From NCBI RefSeq assembly GCF_011769525.1, contig NZ_CP050440.1, forward strand, positions 1,117,501 to 1,181,500: DNA of 64,000 nucleotides. The letters run 5' to 3'. Source of the stretch: Tolypothrix sp. PCC 7910. GTDB lineage: Bacteria > Cyanobacteriota > Cyanobacteriia > Cyanobacteriales > Nostocaceae. The position numbers and the translations under genes were made by a program. Shown here one piece after another: positions 27,001-33,769 of this stretch (position 1 is its first letter; every line of letters begins with the position of its first letter). The notes beneath the pieces were generated by a model. It was not told the DNA's origin and made no database searches. It saw only the letters and a list, made by a program, of their open reading frames with translations.

Positions 27001-29486
27001 AATTAGCTTTGGGCATATTATCCAAATTTAATTCCTCAGAACTAAAAGCGAAGATATTGACCGTTGTTAATGCCCACATAGCCCATTGGCAACAGCATAT
27101 TAAGGACACATTATCACCTGCGCTCGAAGGTTATTCTACAGGATTAGAAACAGGCGACCTCGAATATGCTGGTTATTGTGCTTATATTTATCCAGTTCAT
27201 TCTTTTTGGTTAGGTAAGGAACTAGAAACTCTGGAAAAAGATTTTAGCGTTTATGTTGATTCTTTGCAAAAAATTAAGCAACAAGTAGCTTTTTATTGGA
27301 GTTCAATTTATTACCAAACTGTTTTAAACCTCCAGGGTAAGGCTGAGAATCTATATAAGTTAGTTGGCAAAGCTTATGATGAAGAGACTATGTTGGCTAC
27401 TCATCAACAAGCTAATGATTTATATACAATTAATCACCTGTTTGTTAATAAACTATTCATTAGTTATTTATTCAATGATTATGAGAAAGCATTAAATAAT
27501 GCAGAAATGGCAGAGCAGTCTCTAGGAGGAGTCACGGGACTGGTTGTTGTGCCTCTGTTTTATTTTTATGATTCTTTAGTAAGATTAGCATTGTATTCTA
27601 GAGTTTCACTTTCTGAGCAGCAAGCAATTCTAGAAAAAGTTCAAACTAATCAGGAAAAAATAGAAGTTTGGGCTGGTCACGCCCCGATGAATTATTTACA
27701 TAAATTCAACCTGGTAAATGCAGAAAAATATCGAGTTTTAGAAAGAAATTATGAAGCTGGAGATTATTACGATCGCGCTATTTCTCTTGCCAAAAGCAAC
27801 GGCTTTACTCAAGAAGAAGCCTTAGCCAACGAACTAGCGGCTAAATTCTACCTTGATTGGGGAAAAGAAACTGTCGCCGCAGGATATATGCAACAAGCCT
27901 ACTATTGTTATACCCGTTGGGGCAGTTCAGCCAAAACCGATGACCTAGAAACACGCTATCCCCAACTACTAAAACCCATCCTGCAACAAAGACGAATTAA
28001 CCCCAATCCCTGGGAAACAATTTCCACCATTGTCTTTCGTAAAACATCTTCGTCTGCTCATAGTTCCACGGCTAGTAGCAGCAATATTTCTGAAATTCTA
28101 GATTTTACCAGTGTACTAAAAGCGGCTCAAACTATTTCTAGCAGTATCGAATTAGATGAACTCCTCACCAGTCTCACCAAAATTATCTTAGAAAATTCCG
28201 GTGCAAAAAAATCCATCTTAATTCTTCCTCAAGAAGATACTTGGAAAATCCGAGCAATCACTTCTATTAATTCTCAAGGTGAAATCCAAACAATCCTAGA
28301 ATTACAATTACTAGATATCTGCCTAGATGTACCCATAAAAATCATCAATTATGTCAAAAATACGCAATTACCTATTGTTATAGATAATTGTCAAACAGAT
28401 ATTCCTGGGCTAATTAGCGAATATATACTCACACATCAACCAAAAAGTATATTATGCACACCAATTATTAACCAAGGAAATTTAGTGGGTATTCTCTATC
28501 TAGAAAATCAACTTACAAGCGGGGTATTTACCCAAGAACGGTTGCAAGTAATTAATCTACTTTCCTCCCAAGCAGCTATCTCTTTAGAAAATGCTCGACT
28601 TTATCAAAAAGTCCAACAAGCATTAGAAGATTTACAACAAGTTCAATTACAAATTGTCCAAAGTGAAAAAATGTCAGCATTGGGAAATTTAGTAGCAGGT
28701 GTAGCCCATGAAATGAACAATCCTCTCGGGTTTATTTCTGCCAGTCTTAAACAAGCTAAACCTACAATTGCTGATATTAGCGAACACCTAAAATTGTATC
28801 AAGCAACTCTACCTCATCCAAGTGAAGCAATTATTGACCACGCCACAGAAATTGACCTAGATTATATCCAAGAAGACTTACCGAAGATGATGGATGCAAT
28901 GGTCATGGCGTGCGATCGCTTGAAAAATATCAGTACCAGTCTTCGCACTTTTTCACGAGCAGATAAAGATTACAAAGTACCTTTTAATATCCATGAAGGT
29001 ATCGATAGCACCATTTTAATTCTGAAACATCGTCTCAAAGCTAACGAACAACGTCCAGCTATTGAGGTGGTTACTGATTATGCTAATTTGCCACAGGTTG
29101 AATGCTTCCCTGGGCAATTAAATCAGGTATTTATGAATATTTTAGCAAATGCCATCGATGCTTTAGAAGAAGCAAATAATGGGCGGAGTTTGGCAGAAAT
29201 TCAAGCACATCCCAACCAAATTACCATCAAAACTTTATTACAAGGGAAGCAAGTAAAGATTTCTATTGCTGATAATGCTCTCGGGATGAGTGCAGAAGTA
29301 AAACAGCAGATATTCGAGCATTTATTTACTACGAAAGCTGTAGGTAAAGGAACAGGATTAGGATTGGCGATCGCTCGGCAAATTGTAGTAGATAAACACG
29401 CTGGGTTACTGGAATGCAATTCCTTTCTAGGAAAAGGGACTGAGTTTATCATTCAAATACCTATAGCGAGCTTAAATGAGTCGTAA
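24036..29486 (+). CDS. HstK-type Ser/Thr kinase-ATPase-GAF-histidine kinase
   Basis: A 1816-residue soluble signalling protein. The frame is open from 23844, but the conserved domain starts at the ATG at 24036 (or 24042), and the longer version would overlap the divergent gene. Domains: Ser/Thr kinase (1-280; HKDIKPANI with Asp137, then DFS in place of the usual DFG, and a GTLSYISPEQTGRMN activation loop), AAA-type ATPase (about 310-600; GFSGIGKT, Lys342), a long helical TPR-like region (600-1330), GAF (about 1345-1510), HisKA (His1558 in VAHEMNNP) and HATPase (GKGTGLGLAIARQI). This is the layout of HstK from Anabaena, a dual-specificity kinase family typical of filamentous cyanobacteria. It has no receiver, so a partner regulator is needed. 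The DFS motif is shared by this family as I know it. Confidence 0.9.
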   Translation: MSMVSTQVSIPGYQVKEIIYDGSKTLVYRAIREQDSLRVVIKLLKNSYPSFSELVQFRNQYTIAKNLDFRGIIQTYSLETYQNGYILVMEDFGGISLKDYFTHQTLHIKPLQEFLPIAISLCDTLDFLYHHKIIHKDIKPANILINPETKQVKLIDFSIASLLPRETESLKNPQVLEGTLSYISPEQTGRMNRVIDYRTDFYSLGVTFYELLTGQLPFQSADLMELVHSHIAKMPAALGNREEIPPVLSDIVMKLMAKNAENRYQSALGLKHDLEKCLEQITETGEIHDFEIGKRDICDRFLIPEKLYGREQEVEQLLAAFARVSQGDSELMLVAGFSGIGKTVVVNEVHKPIVKQRGYFIKGKFDQFNRNIPFSAFVQAFRDLMGQLLAESDAQIQQWKIKIIQALGNDGQVIIDVIPELEKIIGQQPPATELSGTAAQNRFNLLFQKFLQLFTSKEHPLVIFLDDLQWADLASLKLIQLLIAETNQGYLLLIGAYRDNEVSNAHPLIMTLNGISNAGAIVNTITLQPLSRSTLNQLVVDTLKCTEDLAVPLSQLIYRKTQGNPFFATQFLKSLHEDGLIDFNWREGCWECDISQINQQTLTSDVVEFMVFQLRKLPESTQQVLKYAACIGNSFDLKTLAIVCQLSAVETAASLWKALQSDFILPQSAVYKFYQDAEEKTQLKISDRYIFKYKFLHDRIQQAAYSLIQEADRKKTHLQIGRCLLQATPTLLQSIPSTKQGEQIFDIVNQLNIGKVLIDDIQERNQLAQLNLIAGTKAKAATAYTAAVEYSLIGLELLCENSWEKQYQLTLELHELVAESAYLSGNFEQMQQLTEIILRNAKTLLDKVSIYEIQITACIMQSKQIEGIQIARSILQQLGIQFPEQPTSLDIQQGLQQVIDNLQGKSIAELVHLPIMTKPENIAAMKILMRVLPAAFQSDPVMVPLITFAMVQLSIKYGNTPVSAYGYSLYGLLLCGAFSDINAGCEFGKLALGILSKFNSSELKAKILTVVNAHIAHWQQHIKDTLSPALEGYSTGLETGDLEYAGYCAYIYPVHSFWLGKELETLEKDFSVYVDSLQKIKQQVAFYWSSIYYQTVLNLQGKAENLYKLVGKAYDEETMLATHQQANDLYTINHLFVNKLFISYLFNDYEKALNNAEMAEQSLGGVTGLVVVPLFYFYDSLVRLALYSRVSLSEQQAILEKVQTNQEKIEVWAGHAPMNYLHKFNLVNAEKYRVLERNYEAGDYYDRAISLAKSNGFTQEEALANELAAKFYLDWGKETVAAGYMQQAYYCYTRWGSSAKTDDLETRYPQLLKPILQQRRINPNPWETISTIVFRKTSSSAHSSTASSSNISEILDFTSVLKAAQTISSSIELDELLTSLTKIILENSGAKKSILILPQEDTWKIRAITSINSQGEIQTILELQLLDICLDVPIKIINYVKNTQLPIVIDNCQTDIPGLISEYILTHQPKSILCTPIINQGNLVGILYLENQLTSGVFTQERLQVINLLSSQAAISLENARLYQKVQQALEDLQQVQLQIVQSEKMSALGNLVAGVAHEMNNPLGFISASLKQAKPTIADISEHLKLYQATLPHPSEAIIDHATEIDLDYIQEDLPKMMDAMVMACDRLKNISTSLRTFSRADKDYKVPFNIHEGIDSTILILKHRLKANEQRPAIEVVTDYANLPQVECFPGQLNQVFMNILANAIDALEEANNGRSLAEIQAHPNQITIKTLLQGKQVKISIADNALGMSAEVKQQIFEHLFTTKAVGKGTGLGLAIARQIVVDKHAGLLECNSFLGKGTEFIIQIPIASLNES
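26198..26228 (+). repeat. Small dispersed repeat inside the giant kinase gene
   Basis: GCGATGTCTACTGCAGG plus CTACGCCTACGC lies in frame and encodes part of RCLLQATPTLLQ in the helical region. It belongs to the same family as 10831 and 13248. Confidence 0.6.
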
Positions 29487-29645
29487 AATTTTTCGTTGAT
29501 GCAGAGAACAGCCTTGAAAATGCAGAAATAGCAAAACTTACAGGACTAGATAACTAGCAGGGATTACATCATTTCCTCACTACATGACCTTGGGATGTAG
29601 AACAGTTAATGAGTTACTTATTTTGTATTGTAACCTTGAAATTGC

Positions 29646-29678
29646 AAATCCCTCAAAGCGTGGGCTAGAGAGGGATTT
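29646..29678. terminator. Possible bidirectional hairpin
   Basis: A 9-base inverted repeat (AAATCCCTC / GAGGGATTT) with a 15-base loop between convergent genes. The T-tract is short, so termination is only likely. Confidence 0.4.
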
Positions 29679-29699
29679 TGGGTATTGAGTTTTTGACTT

Positions 29700-29930
29700 C
29701 TAGGTTAAATTACTTGCTTTCTTAACTACTTCCTTTAACTCTTCAAAGGAGATACTACCGTCTTTATCTCCATGCATAGCTAGCAATTCCTGGGGGCTAC
29801 TGACACCTGTTTCAGCCGAGATGATTGCACTTAACCCAGGGCTTAAAAAAAGCTCATTAATGGAGATTTTGCCATCTTGATCAATATCCAAGGTATTAAA
29901 AAGAGATTGAAGCTCTTGCTCAGTTGCCAT
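29700..29930 (-). CDS. EF-hand calcium-binding protein, CSE-like
   Basis: A 76-residue protein with two EF hands. Loop 1 (DIDQDGKISINE) is canonical with Asp at 1, 3, 5 and Glu at 12. Loop 2 (HGDKDGSISFEE) keeps Asp3, Asp5 and Glu12 but has His at position 1, which normally is Asp. Length, repeat spacing and start (MATEQELQ) match the calcium sensor CSE described in Anabaena, which links calcium to photosynthesis and heterocyst formation. No other domain. It is expressed alone on the minus strand. Binding strength of the second hand is uncertain. Confidence 0.88.
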   Translation of the reverse strand: MATEQELQSLFNTLDIDQDGKISINELFLSPGLSAIISAETGVSSPQELLAMHGDKDGSISFEELKEVVKKASNLT

Positions 29931-30206
29931 AACTTTTTATCTGAATTAATCTTTAAATTTAATATCTTTTAATTAAATAAACTTATATCCTTAGACGTAA
30001 AAACGGGTATCGCTGGGGCTGAGATTAGCACATTGGTGTCACCTTAAGCTAAAAGCTATATAGGGCGGGCGTTGTACAAATACCTCGCGCCCTCATCCCC
30101 TAACCCCTGCTCCCTTGCCTCTTCGGATAACCGCCAACTAGATAATGGGCTTTATGAGAATTTATTTTGTAAAGTAAAGATAAGTAAACAAATTCTTTTA
30201 ATCTAA

Positions 30207-30881
30207 ATGGTTGCTCTCAGCTTAAAGGAAATTTCTGACCAGTTAGAAAGCCCCAACCTGCGCGATCGCATGGTAGCCTTGGCTAATCTCCGCAATGTTC
30301 CAGCAGAGGATGCCTTACCTTTAATTAAAAAGGTTTTGGATGATGAATCGCTGCAATTACGCTCAATGGCAATATTTGCTTTAGGAATTAAGCAAACCCC
30401 GGAATCTTACCCAATTTTGGTAAAAATTCTGGAAAATGACCCAGATTATGGTATCCGTGCTGATGCAGCAGGAGCTTTAGGCTATTTGGGTGATGCGAGA
30501 GCCTTTGAGGTGCTGTCACGGACATTTTATGAAGATACAGATTGGTTAGTACGCTTTAGCGTAGCAGTCGCCCTGGGTAATATTAAAGACCCCCGTGCCC
30601 ATGAGGTCTTAGTTAAAGCCTTAGAAAGTGATGAGGTGATATTACATCAAGCTGCGATCGCGGCACTAGGAGAAATTAAAGACATTGAATCTGTCGATCT
30701 CATCTTACGCTTTGCTCAGTCAGATGATTGGTTAGTGCGGCAACGTCTAGCAGAAGCCTTAGGCAATCTTCCCACTCCCAAGAGTATCTCAGCCTTAAAA
30801 TACCTAGAAAAAGATAGCAATCCCAACGTTGCTGCGGCTGCAAGCTATTCCCTACAACGACTGGAAACCAATGAAGGGTAA
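30207..30881 (+). CDS. nblB: HEAT-repeat protein, NblB-like
   Basis: A 224-residue all-helical protein made of about six HEAT repeats of the phycobilisome-lyase type (LVRFSVAVALGNIKDPRAHE, LHQAAIAALGEIKDIESVD, LVRQRLAEALGNLP). Single-domain proteins of this length match NblB, needed for phycobilisome degradation in nutrient stress, and are related to bilin lyases CpcE/F. No catalytic residue can be read from repeats, so it could also be another lyase-related HEAT protein. It is followed by a CpcS/CpeS-type lyase gene on the same strand, which supports a phycobiliprotein role. Confidence 0.7.
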   Translation: MVALSLKEISDQLESPNLRDRMVALANLRNVPAEDALPLIKKVLDDESLQLRSMAIFALGIKQTPESYPILVKILENDPDYGIRADAAGALGYLGDARAFEVLSRTFYEDTDWLVRFSVAVALGNIKDPRAHEVLVKALESDEVILHQAAIAALGEIKDIESVDLILRFAQSDDWLVRQRLAEALGNLPTPKSISALKYLEKDSNPNVAAAASYSLQRLETNEG

Positions 30882-31072
30882 GGGTGAAGGGTAAAAGGTC
30901 AAAGGTGTACCCCTGCGGGGAAGCAAGCTACGCGTAGCCTCTTTGCAGGAGAAGTATGAGGGATTGTAAAAATCCAAAATCCAAAATTGATAGACTTCAG
31001 ACTTGTTTAGTAACGCCTCCTGCTACCGTTTAATAAGTGGGATTTTCGGCATTTTGATGCAGGGCAGTTTTA

Positions 31073-31642
31073 ATGATGAATATAGAAGAGTTTTTGGAGT
31101 TGAGTGCTGGTAAATGGTTTTCTCATCGTACTAGTCACCTTGTGACTACCAATCAATCGGAAGGTAGTAAATCAGATATTATCTTTGAGTTTTTAGCAGC
31201 AGACCATCCAGAGGTAATCAAACTGTGCGAACAGCACGAAGTTAACTTTAGCAAAGTTTCTTGTGGTGCTAAAGTTACATGGAACGGCACAAAGGAATTT
31301 AAGGCAGAAAAATATAGTGGCTCTTCGCTGTTAGTTTTAGTAGCAGATGAAGATAAATCTAATGAAGGGAAGTTACTGCACAAAATGAGTGATGGGGAAA
31401 AATCCCTAGTTACTGGGCGTTATAAGCTAGGCAGTGATGAAGCCCTGACATTAACTACAGAGTCTGAAACTATGTGGTCTGAAGAACGCCTATGGTTTGC
31501 TAGCCCCAACTTACGAATGCGGGTCAGTGTTGTCAAAGGCAAAGACGGCTTTAGTATGGCTTCTTTCTCATCTGAAATTCGTATGGGTGGCGCGCCAGCA
31601 AATGCCAAAACATCACAGGCGGCTAATTCCGCATCAAAGTAG
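31073..31642 (+). CDS. CpcS/CpeS/CpcU-family phycobiliprotein lyase
   Basis: A 189-residue protein of the calycin-like bilin lyase family: [19 protein letters not shown] at the start, then [21 protein letters not shown], and [20 protein letters not shown] near residue 125-148. These enzymes attach phycocyanobilin to the cysteine of phycocyanin, allophycocyanin or phycoerythrin subunits. The ends are typical, with an Ala/Ser-rich tail after GGAPANA. The first of two adjacent ATGs is used (31073). It lies 190 bases after the NblB-like gene and upstream of a bilin-sensing kinase operon. The target subunit (CpcS or CpeS type) cannot be decided here. Confidence 0.88.
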   Translation: MMNIEEFLELSAGKWFSHRTSHLVTTNQSEGSKSDIIFEFLAADHPEVIKLCEQHEVNFSKVSCGAKVTWNGTKEFKAEKYSGSSLLVLVADEDKSNEGKLLHKMSDGEKSLVTGRYKLGSDEALTLTTESETMWSEERLWFASPNLRMRVSVVKGKDGFSMASFSSEIRMGGAPANAKTSQAANSASK

Positions 31643-31692
31643 AGCTTAGGGGATTGGTAGCAGGGGGGTAGGGGAGAAATGAATAATGACTC

Positions 31693-31724
31693 TTGCAAAG
31701 ACGCGATTAATCGCGTCTTTGCAA
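31693..31724. repeat. Palindromic GACGCGATTAATCGCGTC-family repeat, copy 3
   Basis: A perfect 32-base palindrome, with arms starting TTGCAAAGACGCG. Confidence 0.85.
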
Positions 31725-31749
31725 CTCAGAACTCTTCCCAGGTGACTGT

Positions 31750-31776
31750 AGGGGCACAATTATATATTGTGCCCCT
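31750..31776. repeat. Hairpin repeat
   Basis: Arms AGGGGCACAAT / ATTGTGCCCCT with a 5-base loop, in the gap before the light-sensing kinase. It is of the same general kind as the repeat at 1440. It could end the lyase transcript, but no T-tract follows. Confidence 0.6.
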
Positions 31777-31891
31777 CTGTGTTGGGAGATGAAATTTTTA
31801 AGGCTATGCGATCGCCTACAATACTCTCATCACTACTAACTCTTCCTGTTCCCTGTCTCCACAAACCACTACCAGCACCCGACAAAAAAGA

Positions 31892-33316
31892 ATGAACCCA
31901 GAGAGATTGGCAAGACTGCGGGATTTATGCCGAGATGAAGCCCTATTTCAAAATATCCAGCAGATTTTCACAGAAGAAGCCCAATCCTTACATGATGAAC
32001 TCAATCAAGCCAATTTTCTTATTGAGCGTCAAAAAACATTATTTCGTGTAATTAGCCGGCTGCGGGAACCAATCGACTTAGAAACGATTTTTCAAGCCAC
32101 AGCTACAGAAGTGCGCCAACTTTTGCTAGCAGATAGAGTGGGGATGTTTCGTTTCTATCCCGATTCTGGCTGGGATGATGGGGAATTTGTTTCTGAGGAT
32201 GTAGACCCAGCCTTTCCATCAGCTATGGCGCAAAGAATCCACGATCATTGCTTTGGTGAGCAGTTTGCAGTTCAGTATCAGCAGGGACGGGTACAAGCAG
32301 TTGCGGATATTTACAATTGTGGGCTGAGCGATTGCCATATTCGGGTGCTGGCGCAATTTAATATCAAAGCAAACTTGGTGGTACCTCTGTTACAAGGTAA
32401 AAACCTCTGGGGATTGTTGTGTATACATCAATGCCGTACTTCTCGAACATGGCACAGTACAGAAATTGAGTTCGCTACTCAAATTGCCCATCATCTGGCT
32501 GTCGCCCTACAGCACGCCGAACTTTTAGCGGATTTACAAGCAGAAGTTGAAGAACGCCAGCAAGCAGAACAAGCAGTTCGCAACCTCAACCAAGGATTGC
32601 AAAGAGCAATCCTTGAATTACAAGTAGTAAATAGGGAGTTAGAAGCTTTTAGCTACTCAGTCTCCCATGATCTGCGTGCCCCATTACGTAGTATTGATGG
32701 TTTCAGTCAGGCGCTTCTCGAAGACTATGAAGGCGAATTGGATGACGCAGCCCAGGACTACCTCCGGCGAATTCGGTCAGCTACTCAGCGCATGGGGCAA
32801 TTAATTGATGATTTGCTGAACTTATCTCGGTTGATGCGTAGCGAGATGCAGTTAGAATCTGTGGATTTAAGTTTATTAGCTAGGGAAATCTGCACAGAAA
32901 TACAAGAAAGTCAGTCAGGACGACAGGTTGAGTACATCATTCAACCAGGACTTATCGCTCAAGGAGATAGCCGACTCTTACAAATGTTATTGACAAATTT
33001 ACTAGATAATGCGTGGAAATTCACCAGCAAGCACACCCAAGCCAAAATTGAGTTTGGTACTATAACTCAAGCAAGTGACATCCCCATTTACTTTATTCGA
33101 GATGATGGCGCTGGCTTTGATATGGCCTACGCCAACAAGTTATTTAGCCCCTTTCAACGGCTACACAGAATAGATGAATTCCCTGGTACAGGCATTGGGC
33201 TAGCCATAGTACAACGCATTGTGCATCGGCATGGTGGCAGGGTATGGGCAGAAGGAATTGTCGAACAAGGCGCTACTTTTTACTTTACATTAGTAGCAGA
33301 GGAGGTAAACGGATGA
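31892..33316 (+). CDS. DXCF-type cyanobacteriochrome histidine kinase
   Basis: A 474-residue soluble photoreceptor kinase. A short helical start leads to a GAF domain (about 55-215), a coiled coil (215-250), HisKA (His259 in SVSHDLRAPLRS) and HATPase (340-465; NLLDNAWKF, DDGAGFD, GTGIGLAIVQRI). The GAF holds DHCF (Cys120) and, 28 residues later, Cys148 in SDCHIRVL, then IKANLVVPLL and LWGLLCIHQC. This is the two-cysteine DXCF cyanobacteriochrome pattern. Such domains bind phycocyanobilin or phycoviolobilin and usually switch between blue and green-type states. The kinase region is of the Cph1 type. Its stop overlaps the start of a response regulator (ATGA), so they form a sensor-regulator pair. 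Confidence 0.92.
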   Translation: MNPERLARLRDLCRDEALFQNIQQIFTEEAQSLHDELNQANFLIERQKTLFRVISRLREPIDLETIFQATATEVRQLLLADRVGMFRFYPDSGWDDGEFVSEDVDPAFPSAMAQRIHDHCFGEQFAVQYQQGRVQAVADIYNCGLSDCHIRVLAQFNIKANLVVPLLQGKNLWGLLCIHQCRTSRTWHSTEIEFATQIAHHLAVALQHAELLADLQAEVEERQQAEQAVRNLNQGLQRAILELQVVNRELEAFSYSVSHDLRAPLRSIDGFSQALLEDYEGELDDAAQDYLRRIRSATQRMGQLIDDLLNLSRLMRSEMQLESVDLSLLAREICTEIQESQSGRQVEYIIQPGLIAQGDSRLLQMLLTNLLDNAWKFTSKHTQAKIEFGTITQASDIPIYFIRDDGAGFDMAYANKLFSPFQRLHRIDEFPGTGIGLAIVQRIVHRHGGRVWAEGIVEQGATFYFTLVAEEVNG

Positions 33317-33756
33317 GCTTGAGCAATAAAATGATTCTGTTGGTGGAAGATAATCCTGATGACGAAGCTTTAGCTATCCGGGCACTTAGGCGCAATCACA
33401 TTAGTAATGAGATAGTGGTAGCTCGTGATGGAGTAGAAGCGCTAGATTATCTATTTGGTACTGGAGTTCATGCTGGTAGAGATATCAGCATCAAACCTAC
33501 TGTGATTTTGTTAGATCTCAAGCTACCTCGCATCGATGGTATGGAAGTATTGCGTCGCTTGCGAGAAGACAAACGCACTAGCTTATTACCTGTAGTAATT
33601 CTCACTACCTCCAGCGAAGAGCAAGATTTACTGAAAAGTTATAGTTTGGGTTGCAACAGTTATATCCGCAAACCTGTAGATTTTCTCCAGTTTACAGAAG
33701 CAGTCCGGCAACTTGGAATGTACTGGCTCCTAATGAACGAGACACCGCCTGTGTAG
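33313..33756 (+). CDS. Rcp1-like single-domain response regulator
   Basis: A 147-residue stand-alone receiver. The phosphorylated aspartate is Asp68 in ILLDLKLPRIDG, the acidic pocket is EDNPDDEALA near the start, and Lys in NSYIRKPVDF closes the switch. This layout and length match Rcp1, partner of phytochrome Cph1. I take the ATG at 33313, which overlaps the kinase stop, and reject the earlier frame from 33244 that lies inside the kinase gene. It has no output domain, so it relays phosphate, perhaps to the hybrid kinase 13 bases downstream. Confidence 0.92.
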   Translation: MSLSNKMILLVEDNPDDEALAIRALRRNHISNEIVVARDGVEALDYLFGTGVHAGRDISIKPTVILLDLKLPRIDGMEVLRRLREDKRTSLLPVVILTTSSEEQDLLKSYSLGCNSYIRKPVDFLQFTEAVRQLGMYWLLMNETPPV

Positions 33757-33769
33757 GAAGTCAGCAACA

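Noticed and set aside
33244-33312. Longer N-terminus of the Rcp1-like regulator
   Set aside because: It lies within the kinase gene in another frame; the ATGA overlap start gives the exact family length.
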